From contig CM043971.1 of NCBI GenBank assembly GCA_014529385.2, forward strand, positions 56,853,709 through 56,917,708: DNA of 64,000 nucleotides, written 5' to 3'. Source of the stretch: Adiantum capillus-veneris. Its lineage: Eukaryota > Streptophyta > Polypodiopsida > Polypodiales > Pteridaceae. The notes under the pieces were generated by a model. The model made no database searches. It was given only the letters and a program-made list of their open reading frames with translations, and was not told the DNA's origin. A program made the position numbers and the translations under genes. Shown piece after piece: positions 20,032 through 32,933 of this stretch (within the stretch, counting starts at the first letter, position 1; every line of letters starts with the position of its first letter).

Positions 20032-21588
20032 TATCATAATAATCAATATCTAATTCTCCTAACTGATTTTCTCATATTAAACTGATCATTTGATGTGGGG
20101 AAGTGCCAGGGGAGAAAAAGCTAGAATATTGGTTAAGCTAGCAGACCGGCCACAGTAGGGATCCAAAGGAGGGAAAATAGGGATCCAAAGGGGGGGCCAT
20201 CTGTAAAAGAGCCATGTGCAACAATGGGCTAAAAAGACCCTAAAGTTCAGCCCATTAAGACTTCCAAAATGCTAAGGTTCCAAAATTCAAAGGTTGTGTC
20301 CAAAGGTCAACCCTAGGGGAAATTGGATGCTTTGTGTGTAACTAAAAAGTCTTTGCATATCCCTACATGGGAGGGGGCGAGCCCTTCTTCTAGGGGATGA
20401 GAGAGAAAGTCACACACACACAAAGGCTCCCTTTACACAAAGGGAATTAGGGACACATGTCAACTCCCTAGCCCAGATGCCCACAAGGTGTGCCCAATTC
20501 CTATTGGATGGCCTTGGAGGTGGACCAATGAGAATTAGGCTAGAGTAAATCTAGTTTAATTAATTTAAAAACATTTAATAAAAGAACCAATGAGAATTAA
20601 GTCTTCTAGAAGACTATTGGACAGTCTCCCAAGGGGTCCAATGAGCATTCAGGAGCCCAATGGCTTGCCTGATTCCTATTGGCCAGGAGGCAAAGGGGTC
20701 CAATGAGAGTTTAGTTTAATTATTAAATTACCTAAAGCTCTCACAAAAAGGGGAAAGGGGGACACATTTCAGAAGGCTATCACTTATGCTGCTTAATAGC
20801 CATTGGCTTGACTTGGGGAGGTCCAATGGGGAGCCTGCAAGAGCAAATAGCAAGAGGGCTCGCCCAAGAGAGAGACGGGGCTGATTTTTGCAAGGCATTA
20901 TCACACACAGACTCACACAATCTCATGTGTGAAGAAAGAGAAGACTATCTCTTCCCAAGCTTTAATGGAGAGCTCATCACCTACTCCAAGCTTGTGAGAT
21001 AGAAGCCTACATCGACACACTCTTGGCTTGTGGATGCAAATCCAACCAAGAGCCAAGCTTCAATGCATGCTCATCTCCTCTACCAAGCTAATTACTAAGA
21101 TAAAGCTATGCTAATATGAGTGATTATGTGAGGAGATGTACATCTTTCTCGTAAGATACTCCTTCTTCCTCTCAATCTACTCTCATACCCTGCTAGCTCT
21201 CACCATCTTCGAAGGTGTGTGAGGTCTTGCGTCTGAGAACGGGGACAATTAAAGTTGTGTTTACTAAGTGTTTTGGTTAGTGAATGAAGCTTTCATCTTC
21301 ATTGCACTAGCTACTCTTGAAGGAACACAAAGAATTGTATTGTACAATGTCTCTCTTGATGGGAGAAACCATAATACAAAGCCTTTTGGAGGGGGGACCG
21401 GCTCCGTGCAAATCCGGTCCTCAACTGTTGTCAATAGCTTAATATCTCTCTCTTTTGAAAGTATTGTTGATGCTATCTAACTAGGTGTTATGCTTTTTGT
21501 TGCTCTCTCCACCCAAGCAGTCTTGTAATTCTCATTAGGAATCTATTCTAATGAAATGCCCACTATGTTCATGCTAATTTCCGCTACA
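20032..21588 (+). mobile_element. Solo LTR, related to the LTR at 1,099
   Basis: It starts TATCATAATAATCAATATC, followed by TTTTCTCATATTAAACTGAT as in the first element's LTR. It keeps the blocks GGGGGCGAGCCC, CACTCTTGGCT, CTCTCACCATCTTCGAAGGT and GGAGGGGGGACCGGCTCC, and ends in TTTCCGCTACA. No gag or pol follows and I find no clear target duplication, so this is an older solo LTR of a sister subfamily. Confidence 0.75.
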
Positions 21589-21612
21589 CAGAAGTTTTTA
21601 GACAATTAAATG

Positions 21613-21614
<2 letters not shown>

Positions 21615-21654
<40 letters not shown>

Positions 21655-21807
21655 CTTTATTATTTTTTATACATACACAAAACAACACATTTATTGATTC
21701 ATTTATATACATATACATATGTATATAAAAATCATATCTACACACACAAATAAATAAATAAATAAATAAATAAATAAATATAAATATAAATATAAATATA
21801 AATATAA

Positions 21808-21875
<68 letters not shown>
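21615..21875. repeat. Compound microsatellite
   Basis: (AC)n at 21,615-21,650, then after ~95 bases (AAAT)n, (AAATAT)n, (AT)n and (AG)n up to 21,875. No gene. Confidence 0.95.
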
Positions 21876-21878
<3 letters not shown>

Positions 21879-22499
21879 CAAGTAGAGGAAGTTTAACATC
21901 ATAGTAGGAACATTTCCAAGAGATCACATAGATCTATCAAATGAATAAAACTCAAGGTGTGTTATGAACGAGAAGTAGAAGAGGAAGGATGCCTAAGTCA
22001 TGGTGCTGGTATCAAATGCCTTTAGCTTCACCCCTTCACTGCTACTATTGTAGCACTCATATATCACTACCAACATATTATGTTTTGGAATCTTGTATAG
22101 TAGTCTATTACACTGTCCTCCCCTAGTAGAGATTTTGTGAATGCTGAAGAGTAGCTTTAGCAAGGGCCTAGTTGAAGCAAAGGTTCATCGGTTTGAGGAG
22201 ATCAAGGGCCATGCCGTGAGGATAAAGGGACCAATAGAAGGCCACTTAAGGAAAAAGTAGCAATTTCTAGGGGATTTTGCATATCTTTATATTTAAAATA
22301 TGAAGAATGGATTACATTCACATGAAAAGACGGATACGATGATACCAATATTGTTTTTTTAAAAAACATTCTCCTCAATGCTCTATTTTGAGATCTTTTT
22401 AGACATTAGAGACATTCAAGCTCCAATAAATAATAGTACACTTTTTAGCAAATGACATGAGGACACCTAAGGAGTCTTGAGGGTGGGTTCATCCACCCT

Positions 22500-22628
22500 T
22501 TGGTGACCGTCCACTTATCGGTTACTTTACCCTATGAGCGATTTCTTATCTAGCCCTTTCTTTTTGTGACTGTCCAGTTATTGGTCACTTTACCCTATGA
22601 ACTATTTCTTATCTAGCCCTTGCCTTTT
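22500..22628. repeat. Tandem duplication, ~64-bp unit
   Basis: Two copies of a segment reading GTGACCGTCCACTTATCGG... TTACTTTACCCTATGAGCG ... TTTCTTATCTAGCCC lie head to tail with about 85-90 % identity by eye. Confidence 0.8.
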
Positions 22629-22846
22629 GTGGTTGTAGCACTCCCTCACTTGAGCCTTCCTAACCCTTTCTCTTCTAGGTTTTGTTGCTACAAAGTCTTT
22701 TCCCCTTAACATGGCTCACTCCACTCATCCCAATGACATTTTGTGGAGGATCTCACTTTGACTACTTGATATGTCCACTGGGCTTCATAGGTGGGTGTGT
22801 ATATATATACAAAAAAACTATATGTATGTATATATGTTGTATGTAA

Positions 22847-22858
22847 TTATATATATAT

Positions 22859-22948
<90 letters not shown>
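22847..22948. repeat. (AT)n(AG)n microsatellite
   Basis: AT repeat with small breaks, passing directly into (GA)n at 22,918. Confidence 0.95.
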
Positions 22949-22951
<3 letters not shown>

Positions 22952-23386
22952 TTGACGGGCATGATTGGGTGGGATCTACACTAGGATGAACAAGAGCTAT
23001 GAATCTCAAGAAAATAATTTTGGGCCAAAGGTAATGTCAAGCATCGAGTACCACCTGCTATTGCAACACCTCCTCTTGCATGCATCAACCTGCAATGCTA
23101 GTGCCATCAACCTGGAGGTGCAACCATCTAATTAGTGATTATCCCTAGTCATTGTGTTGGCATCAATTATGGACTACTTATATTCTTAGCCCTTAATCAT
23201 TTAAGGTGTGTAGCTATGATTGTGTTGCCATGATGTCATTTCATTAGCCATTAAACAACATTAGTCATTGATTTTGAGCAATAATAATAGTGTTGTATTA
23301 TAAATTCTCATCAATATTTTTCATGCTCTCAAGATGTCTCAAAAATGAAGTAAGTCAACATACTGTTGTACATACACATTGGTTCT

Positions 23387-23402
23387 TGAGGCAATTGCCT
23401 CA
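23387..23402. other. 16-bp perfect palindrome
   Basis: TGAGGCAATTGCCTCA. Isolated; may be chance or a binding site. Confidence 0.4.
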
Positions 23403-25043
23403 TGAGCCATCAACCTTTTTCTAACTTGAGACTCCTTGTGAACACATAGCAACGGGAATCATACAAGAGGGCATCCATGTAGCGATGCTCATCTCCTTTT
23501 TGCTTTATCTACCATAAACAACATCGATGACCCCTCGACTATGTTTGTAGTAGCTCTTTGCCTGTGGGCTTATTCAAGAAAAGGACGTGGGCTTATTGAA
23601 GAGAAAAATGGTAATGTCACAAGCAAGAGGGACAAACTCTTTGAGTAGATTCAACCCAAAAGATCTCTATTTAACCCTATGCTTAAAATTAATTTCCAAC
23701 CTTAATCACAGAAAGGCAACTAAGGACATTACATACAAATTTATACTTACCTGTCCAAAAAGGACTTTAATAAACTTCCATGTAAAAATTACAGCTCTAA
23801 ATCCAATCTTGAAAAAAATACTATAAACTATAAGGTGGTGGCAAGCATACTCTTGCAATACCCTTGCTTTGTGGTTTTTAGGTAGTGGTTAAAGAGAGGT
23901 TTTCTCATTCCCCTAATCACAATTGAGAGAAGAATGGCTTCTATGCAAAATTAGTTATCTCCAATGTTGTACACTACTTGTTTCTAATAGATTGGAATCT
24001 AGGTTACTTATTATCTTTGTGCTTTTCTAATTCCCTATCTAATTTCTCGCTAGCTCAATGTGCTTAGTCTCCACAAGTAGAGGTCAGATACATTGCCTCT
24101 CAGTGGTCCACTGTGTTATCATGTTAATATACCACATGAGTTTAGTAGGATGTTTGTATTTTTGAAAATTTAGGCAATTTAATAGAGATGAATTAAGAAG
24201 AGGGGTTTTTAAAAACTCATTTGAGAAAAACCCATTAATTCATGAAAACAAAGGGTTTAATTTACGCATGTCAATATTTAGCAAAAGGGTTTTTAAGTAC
24301 TCTACAAACACATGTTACATGGGGGGAAAAGCATGAATGGATGGTACACTTTTAAGGGTTGAAAGCTATTTTTTTCAAAAGTGGAGACTAATAAATTTTT
24401 TGAAAAGTAATTCTAAATTTTGTGCCCATTATAGATTTAGATCCTCCTTCTGAAGAGCTATCTAGTGATATATAACATGCCCTATAATTTTTCATTTTAT
24501 CTAAACATATTTGGTCAAACAATTTAAAAAATAGCTATATCTCGGATACACCTTTCTTTGTCCACCCACTCATGCTTTTACCTAGCCTAGGGTTCTTAAT
24601 GGTGGGCGCTTTGAGCATGGCCTATATATGCAAAAGGCTAGCCAAAATAGCATGCATCATGCGATATATTTTGATGGGCGTGTAACTTGTTTGACATGAT
24701 TTAATTGTTCATTTTACGAGGTATCTATAATAGAACAAGAATATTTTGAACAAACATTACCATCATAGGAATAATTTAAAAGATGTTGGCCTATTCATTC
24801 TTTGCTATGATCTCACATTTTTAGAAGCTAGCCAAGCTTTTTTGGTCGTAGATCCATACATGATAATATTACACAATCCATATGGGGATGGTATCCTGGG
24901 GGATTCACCATGGAAAACTTACCGCACCACGTAAGTGCAGGGGAGGGGTTTTTTTTACAAGTTACATAAGCGTATAAGTTAGGCGGCAGACCCCCAATAA
25001 TTTATCTCCCAAGCTGAAAAATAAGGGAGGGGGTATCATATTT

Positions 25044-25046
<3 letters not shown>

Positions 25047-25092
<46 letters not shown>
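25047..25092. repeat. 46-base G run
   Basis: An uninterrupted G run on the plus strand after TTTATT. It could fold into G-quadruplexes. Its exact length in the assembly is uncertain. Confidence 0.9.
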
Positions 25093-25094
<2 letters not shown>

Positions 25095-25689
25095 CTGACC
25101 TGGTTGAATGCTTGTAATGATTGGTCACCGATGTGCAATAGAACTCGGATGAATTTAGGAAAAGTTTTTTATCAGGTCACACATCTAGTTTTTCATCAAG
25201 ACGGTCATAGATAAGGGCTGATTTGGAGCAGGTCAAGGGTTGATTTACACCAGCTTTGGATGGGTCAGAATTGGAGAGTAGCCAGAGTGTAGGCTGATTG
25301 GACACATAGTTTGAAAGTCAAACTATGACACATTGAGGGTACATCTAGTTATCAATAGAAGTGGTTCCTTAGTACATTACCAGTCACTATGCTACAACTC
25401 TTTGACTAGTTTTACTCCATTAGATCATGTGAGACCTAAATTTTATATGTAAGATAGGGGTATGATATTTTTCTTTATTGATTGTCGTATAAGCATATAA
25501 AGGGGGGTCATATTCCATAATATGGGTCGCATATAGGGGTCTTATCAAAGTTGTCCGCTCGTAGGTGGCATCCCATTTTGTATATAGAGTGAATCCCGTA
25601 GGGATGGTATACGCCTTACCAACTACTACCACTACTAGCCATTCCAAAGTTCTTTTTAGGCCAAGGCTAGCGTGGTTACAAGTGTGGCA

Positions 25690-25886
25690 ATTAAACCTTG
25701 GCCGTCACATCGCGAGTACGAGCCTTGTTGTCACGTTTGTCTTGAATACCCCCTTGATCCGTCACGCTATTGGACCCTCTTTTTGTTAAACCTTGACCGT
25801 CAGATCGTGAGTAGGAGCCTTGGTGTCAGGTTTGTGTTGAATACCCCCCTGATCTGTGATGCTATTGGAGCCTCTCTTTGTTTACA
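25690..25886. repeat. Tandem duplication, ~100-bp unit
   Basis: TTAAACCTTGGCCGTCACATC...GAATACCCCCTTGATC... is followed directly by a diverged second copy (TTAAACCTTGACCGTCAGATC...). Not coding as far as I can tell. Confidence 0.8.
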
Positions 25887-26214
25887 CAAGATTAGTTAGC
25901 AACGATCCTTTTCTCGTGGATGACCATTCGTGGTGCTCATTTTATTGCAAATAGCTGCCGCGCTCACCGTTCGTTTATGCCATTTCAAGCTTGAAACAAT
26001 GCTCTACCCTTTGAGAAATTGGTCACAAAGCTTAGGTGGTCTACTATACGCAATTTAGCACTAGGTGCACCCTTCACGATTTTAAAGGTCTTCCTAATGG
26101 TTTTAAAAGGTCACCCTAAACTCAAAATAATAAGACTGCCATTTGCAACCCTGCAAGTGTAAGGCATGGGTTCTCATGAATGCACATGTAGCCCTTTAAT
26201 TGCATGAATTTGTC

Positions 26215-26520
26215 AAATTTTACATACCAAGTCTACTCTATCACAAGCCACAAACCCAATTGGATACTCCATGTACAAATCCTCATGCAAGTCTCTATGT
26301 AAGAAAGCTGTCTTAACATCCAACTATACTAAATCCATATCTTGTATAGCCACCAAAGCAAGCACTGTGAAAACTTCACCACCACTGAAGAGAAGATCTC
26401 ACCAAAATCATCAACTTGTACCTAGGCATACCGTCAACTTGAGACAAATTCACCTTGTAAACCGACTTACATGGTAAGGCCTTTTACCTCAGAAAAAGGG
26501 TAAGCTTCCAAGTACCATTC
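26215..26520 (-). pseudogene. Ty1/copia reverse-transcriptase fragment
   Basis: The minus strand reads LDVKTAFLHRDLHEDLYME followed by YPIGFV, the copia RT signature (normally DVKTAFLHGDLEEEIYMEQP). It is a short, broken fossil. It lies in the same orientation as, and downstream of, the integrase part at 30,220-31,425, so both may be one element separated by a later insertion. Confidence 0.8.
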
Positions 26521-26572
26521 TAAATCCATGAATTCATCTTTGATTACATAGCCTACTCCTCAACACTTGTAA

Positions 26573-26900
26573 GATCCCTAATTTTAGATTTGTTTCAGAA
26601 AATAAGAAAAATGGAATTTTGATATACACTACTTTATTTTTCCATTTAGAATGCTTGTTGTGTAACACCGTGATGTTTTAAAGTGGAAAGCAAAGTCATT
26701 TTCAAGTTCTATTAGGCTAGATAGGCACTCGGGTTCATTTTTTTTAAAAGATTTGTTTTAAAAATAAGAAAAATGGAATTTTGATATACATTACTTTATT
26801 TTTCCATTTAGAATGCTTGTTGTGTAACATTGTGATGTTTTAAAGTGGAAAGCAAAGTCATTTTCAAGTTCGATTAGGCTAGATAGACACTCGGGTTCTT
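26573..26900. repeat. Tandem ~158-bp repeat at a possible LTR start
   Basis: Two near-identical copies (about 26,589-26,733 and 26,747-26,900) share GAAAAATGGAATTTTGATAT, TTTAGAATGCTTGTTGTG and GGCTAGATAGRCACTCGGG. The preceding TGTAAGATCCCTAATTTTAG looks like the start of a plant LTR, but no partner LTR was found. Confidence 0.6.
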
Positions 26901-29900
26901 TTTTTTTTTGGAAAAGTTTGCTTTTTCTTGCTTTTTGTGAAAAGCATCCTCTACTAGGTTTGAGGAAGCTAAGGTCTCCTTTTTGAAAGCTTTTTGTGCC
27001 GTAGGTGCTTGTCGGGGAAAAGCAGGTTCATTTCTTAGCTCAAATAGGCCAAGTAAAGCCGTGGTTCAATTTTCAAAAAACATTTGCTAAAGAATTTTTT
27101 TTCTTTTCATGCGTTTTGGCATTTTTGAAACACAATGTGCTATTTAATATTGCCTAACCCTAGAATATTATTTTTAGTCATCATTATATGAAAAATAGAC
27201 TCACCTCGAGTGACGATATTAAAAAATGATTTTTATGGAGATTATTTTTAAGAAGATTGGCACTATAAATATGCCAAAGCATTAGGGTGAGTGTCAGGAT
27301 TATGTCAGGCATCATGATATGTTCTAGTTTATTTACGATCACATTAGTTGCCAAGATCTCTTTTTTACTGATTGGGTTGAATGCAAAAATTGCATGGTTT
27401 TGGGGAAGAGTTGACTTCTAAAAGCAAAACCTTGTTTTTAGCAAAGACGAGAGCCTTTCCATAATTTTAGCACAACTTTTAGCCAGAAAGAGGGCACTAT
27501 CTTTTTGCTTGGGGGCTACTCGAACCTACAGAACTTGCATATAAGGAACAATAGACCTCATAGTTAATTGCTGACAAATATACAGAAACTCAGTGAAACT
27601 CTATGTACGTATTATATGGAGGTCGTGCAAGATCTCTATCACCGTCTCCATAACAAGCTTTCTCTCATTCATGGGAAGAAGAAGAAGAAGAACCATCTCT
27701 CTTTACTCTCTTACAATATTCTCTTCTCTTTTCATGGTAAATGAGACTCTGTGGTGGAAACCTCTGTGTAGCTCTCATCAATGCTCTCTTACAAAAAAGC
27801 AAGAAGCCATTTGCCCATCGATAATCACGTCTTGATCACGATAAAAAGCTCTAAACTCAATAGTCATCATCTATTTCTTTCTTTACTCCATTTTTGTTTC
27901 GTGTAAGAAAACTACGTTATCACTTGATGCTCTTCTATAACATACATTTTGCTTTCACATCATGTAGGCGATAGGTACACTCTTTTGGTTGTATCTCTCA
28001 AAGTGTTATGAATCATGTTGAACCCTTCAAATACAAGACTAATTGCATCTTTAAGAGCATTTTTTTAAATGTTTTCTGTGAAAATTCCACTTGAATTAAG
28101 AGTTATGGTCAAAATACAGCTTGCTATCCACTGCACATTCAAAATTTTGGACCGTAAGATCATTGGAGAACCACTACATGCATTCATTGAATGGGGAAAT
28201 CGGATTAGCCAAGCCAATATCTTGATAATAAATACTAATAAATTTATTTAGATCACATTTATCATTGTATAAATGCGAGTTATTAAGTAGTTTCTTTTTG
28301 TATGGGATTACCTATGAGTGCAAGGGTGCTACTAGGCAGGGGTACCATATGGAGTTGTAGGTTTGATGTGGGGCTCATATATGATTTATGGTTTGTTTTG
28401 ATGAGTTGATTTCACTTGATTGATTTCCATAAACTTGTCTTGATTTACTGTTATCCAACCCAAACTGTATGGGCAATTTTGTATGAAACAATTTTCTTTT
28501 TGCACCATAGTTATTAGCATGATTCTTGCTTGGATGAAGTGGTGTGGTAAGGTGATAGTCTATTTATATGGCTAATCTTGATGCATTGGTATGAGGTCAA
28601 ACTGTCTCTCTTGTAGGTTGCTAAAACTAGGAAACAATTACTTTGCACGTAAGTGGGAAGTTATGGCATATGGTTGATCAAAGTGATGAGGCTATTTTGT
28701 GTCATGATTAAGATTATGTGATGATGTTATATGATGTATGAAACATCAAAGGATAGTTGTGGATGTTTCATGTGCATGTGTATGTGTGTAATGTTTCCAT
28801 CCTTTTAGGTCAAAACTAGCTCTATGTACAAGGAGGAGTTTCTAGCTGGACTCTTTTATATGCATAAAAAGTCTATCTGTAAGGGCCACGTGTGTTGGCT
28901 TAGTTTTTAACAACAAGTATGGTTAGTGTGGGAGTTGGTTTCAATGGTGAATATTGTTTAGTCAAGGGTTGAGTTCTCTTGTGGTTATATTTATGATTTT
29001 TGGTTGTGGTAGCCATTGCAGCTCTTTGGTCATTTTATTTGTTATGGTTGTCTTGTTGAAATGCTGTCAAAATTTTTACAGCCATGTTATGACTAAAGCG
29101 ATTTAATGGTGATCATGCATCACTTAGAGTAGGTTGGCGTGCTCACCCATCTATTGGGGATGTGGATTATGGTTTATGGTTTTTTTAATTTGGATTATGA
29201 AGTGGTTTTTATGGATTATGCCAAACATATTTATGCAGGGTTTGAGGGTAGAGACCCTGTACAACCTGATTGCCTTGGGAAGTATTGTTTGTGCATGTAC
29301 AAGATTCTATGATATGGTTGGAATTGTGTCATGTTTCTCATGAAAGCATTGATACAAAATTAGGCCACCTACATTGAATAGTCTCATATGAAAGGGTCAT
29401 TGGCCTGAGGCTATGTTAGATCCGGGGTGCTTCCCAGACCTTCTTTTTGCTAGGATCATCTGCATAGTTAGTGTAACCTAGATGGATAATGCATTGAGGA
29501 TCTTGCCTTGGATTTACCTAAACATCTGGTGTGGCACCTGAACTTGTATGGTTGGTGCTGATATCCTACCACCTACTTTTATTTGGAATCCTTTCAGAGG
29601 CCAGGGGTTATGGAGGGAGGGAAAGTGGCTTTGCCCTGGCTCAAGTAAGTTGGAGATGTTCTAGCTCACTCTTATAAAAGTGAGATTCTTTTTGTCTATA
29701 GTTGGAGCAAATGTGGATGGGTGGATTGATCGATCCCACACAAGGTTTGATGCTGCTACTTAGTCATTTATGGTTTCCAAGTTATGGTGTACTTCTTTTT
29801 GATAGCATAAATTCATGGTTTGCCTATTTCATTTAGTTGGCGTATTGAAATATTTTCTTTTGTGATTCTTTTGTGTCATCTATGCACTCTATTTCACCCT

Positions 29901-30194
29901 CCACTACTCTCTCTTCCTATTTTCCCGTAGATGTGGTGTACACATACATTTACCCTCCACTTGGCCATTATTTATGAGTGCTCTTTCAACCATACACATT
30001 TAGGGATAGCACTAGCCACTAGGAAGTACCTTTGAGTGCAGTCTGGCTCATACCTTACACTCCAATTCCCACTTTCAAAATGAGCTTAAGATTCGACCAC
30101 ATGGACAAATCTCAGACAAATTTTTGAGAGCATGGCTAGAAAGGGATTTCCAAGTACTACCTAAAGAAAGGTTTTGGACTTAAAAGATAGTTAG
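26901..30194. other. Unassigned ~3.3 kb, probably an insertion in the copia element
   Basis: No coding domain is visible. It separates the copia integrase/linker (right) from the copia RT piece (left), where the normal spacing would be about 1 kb, so most of it, with the repeat at 26,573, is probably later inserted DNA of unknown type. Confidence 0.4.
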
Positions 30195-30218
30195 AGATTT
30201 GTCCATATGGACAAATCT
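30195..30218. other. 24-bp perfect palindrome
   Basis: Two 12-base arms, AGATTTGTCCAT and ATGGACAAATCT, without spacer. A half-site ACATGGACAAATCTCA lies about 100 bases upstream, at 30,098-30,113. It sits near the inferred border between the copia remnant and the unassigned insert. Confidence 0.6.
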
Positions 30219-30219
30219 T

Positions 30220-31425
30220 TAAGAAATTTGTGATTCCCAAATTGGCTCTAAAGTCTCAAATATGGTGTTATTTCTTGTGAAGACCCTTGGGGATGGGATC
30301 TCTTAACAATAGACATGGTCTCATCATAACATGGTGGCTCAATGCAATCAGTGAGCATGTCATAGTCCATAGAAGGTGCATAGTGCTATGGTAGCCTCAC
30401 ACACCACTCTAAAAATCTCAAAACCTAAAGAGGAATTACATTTGGCTGCCCTACATCCCCACATGAGGTGCAATGGGCTGCATACAAGCAACAAAAGGAC
30501 CCTCATACCAATGCCCATCCTCGTGAAAAATCACATGTTGAACTTGAGTTTTAAGGAAGCTCTATGCTAGCATCATCAATAAACATGTTGTAGAGTTTTA
30601 AGGAAATACAACATCCTGGCTACACACAATATCCCTACCTATTGGATCCCAATATCTGTAAGCCTTCTCTCTTGGACTACCATATCTAAAGAAGATACAT
30701 TTCTTGATTTTTGGATCTAGTTTACTCTATTTTTGCTTAACAACCAAAAATACATAAAGATGGCCATAAGATGGTGGATAACTTCTCCATACCTCTTCAA
30801 TCACTAGAAAACCCAAAGAAACACTAGGTGCACAATTGACCAAATGCACAATAGTCATAACCGCTTTGGCCTAGAAATTGTTAATAATAGTAATCATACT
30901 ACACACCTTTCCTCTATAGAATTGTTCATGTGCTTTGCAACACCAATATAGGGAGAACTAAGTTCAAGTTTTATGTCCTTCTTAACACAAAATGTAGAGA
31001 AAGCATGAGACATATACTCTCCTTCACTATCTGTACATAATCATTTCAACTTACAACCTATTTGTGTCTCAACAAGAGCCATTCATTGTTTGAATACACC
31101 AAACACCATATCCTTTTTCCAAGAGGGGTATGCCCATACCTTCTTGCTAGCATCATCAATAAACATGACAAATTACATAGCACCTCCAAGAGAAGCATTA
31201 GGCATAGGGTCACATACATCACTATGCATAAGAGCTAGCCTTTCTAATTTTTTGTGTGGAATATTCTTCTTATGAGAAGAATGAGCATGATGACCATAAA
31301 TTCAATATCTTAGAATAACAAGAAAACTAAATAAACAAATTTGGGATATAATCAGGACATGCCAATGTTTTCATTCCTTTGAATGACATATGCCCCAAAT
31401 GCATATTCCATAAAGACACATGAGG
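30220..31425 (-). pseudogene. Ty1/copia pre-integrase, integrase and linker remnant
   Basis: Reading leftwards on the minus strand: HLGHMSFKGMKTLACPD (gag-pre-integrase box, ~31,400), integrase core pieces FVMFIDDASKKVWAYP and CTDSEGEYMSHAF (~31,180 and ~31,030), the integrase C-terminal piece SKLDPKIKKCIF (~30,710), then an acidic linker near 30,300. Domain order fits copia (integrase before RT). A degraded fossil with many breaks. Confidence 0.85.
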
Positions 31426-32418
31426 ATGCAACAATGTGATCAAGAACCCACAACCTAGTCAATGAATAATGTACAAAACTATACAAATACTGATGCATAA
31501 ACCAATGAAAATTGTAACTCAAATGTCTAGACAACCTACGTCACTAATGCATTAAAGGAGCTATTGGAGAGGCAATACAAGATCCAAATTTGTCATAACC
31601 CCATTGTAAAGAAAATATCGTGCTAGCCAAACATATATAAAGTTTGTAAGAATGTGGATCCAAGACCTGCATACAACCATGCAATAGCTCAATAGTAATT
31701 GCAATCTACTATACCTACATGTGCTTCCAATTACAATACAAGAACCAAGAGAAAAACTACTCTAATAGTACCAAAAGGCCCCCAAAATATCATATATAAA
31801 TAGGACCTATGATCAAATCTACCAATTCCAAATGACATACATGTCATAAATGCAGAACTTGTAGCCAAAATAATGTACATAAAAAAGTGAATGCAAAGAT
31901 TAGCTAGTCCCACTCAAACTCAACCAATATATGGCTACCCCACAATCACATATACATGCTCCGACTACCTAAGGAACGCGTATATTTCTAAAACATATTG
32001 TATAAAACTGTTCTGCAACTTATACCTGTAGTTGTAGTTGGAGAGAAATAGTGTACTTGTGTGCATTGGATGCACACACAAGCAATATACCAAGATTAGA
32101 AGTGGCTCAAAACTCCAATGCAACCTCCATGTACTAGTGCCACATCTCAAATAAATGCTACAATAGAACTTGCACACAAGACTATTTGTGCAATCAGAAG
32201 CTATCTTTTGATGTGCTATTCAGATAGACATTCTACAGGTGGAAACAAATTCTTTGAAACACGAGGATAAGACGTGAGGATTCCTACTCGGAATTCTCAA
32301 AGAATGGCAAGTGTCCTATGTGAGAAATTGGAACCAAAATTAGCATTGAAAGTGTGTGTGCACAAAAATGGATGAGAATGCACCAATAGAGAATCACAAC
32401 ACAAGCTCTGATACAAGT
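31426..32418 (-). mobile_element. Probable copia gag region and primer-binding site
   Basis: No gag text is readable, but on the minus strand TTGTATCAGAGC at about 32,406-32,417 is one base from the initiator tRNA-Met site TGGTATCAGAGC. This places the 5' LTR further right and makes 31,426-32,400 the expected gag position. Confidence 0.5.
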
Positions 32419-32617
32419 GAAAAATAGGCAATGGAAGAGTTGGCAAATAGTTAGGTGTGCGCGTGTGCACACACACATTTTTTGCTCATACATCATTAAA
32501 AATCTCAAATACCTCTATTGGATATGTAAATAAATTGCACACAAGATTATAATTATGGTGAGTCTTAGTAGAGATGTGTATTAAACAAGCCTATTTGAAA
32601 ATCTCAAGCACATGATT

Positions 32618-32618
<1 letters not shown>

Positions 32619-32686
<68 letters not shown>
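32619..32686. repeat. (CT)17 followed by a 34-base C run
   Basis: Perfect CT repeat at 32,619-32,652 running into a pure C run at 32,653-32,686. No coding value. Confidence 0.95.
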
Positions 32687-32688
<2 letters not shown>

Positions 32689-32933
32689 CACAACTCCAAT
32701 TATTTAGATGCACGTGCATGTCTGGAGTATCTATGTATCCACATCATATGTCCTTTCATGGGTTGGACCTCACACTGCCCTCAACTACACGAGCCTATTT
32801 TTAGTTTTTTAGTTTTTTGGAACCTCATGAAACATACATAGAATACGTGACATCAGGCAGTACCTACACTAAAAATTGCCAGCCTAATACACCCCCACAC
32901 ACACGACGCAAATGCTACATCTTAACTGCTTGT

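Larger units (their letters stand above)
21876..24990. other. No gene seen; AT-rich repeat-derived DNA
   Basis: Apart from the short repeats listed separately (22,500; 22,847; 23,387) I find no coding frame or element domain here. Open frames in this stretch are short and unsupported. Confidence 0.5.
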
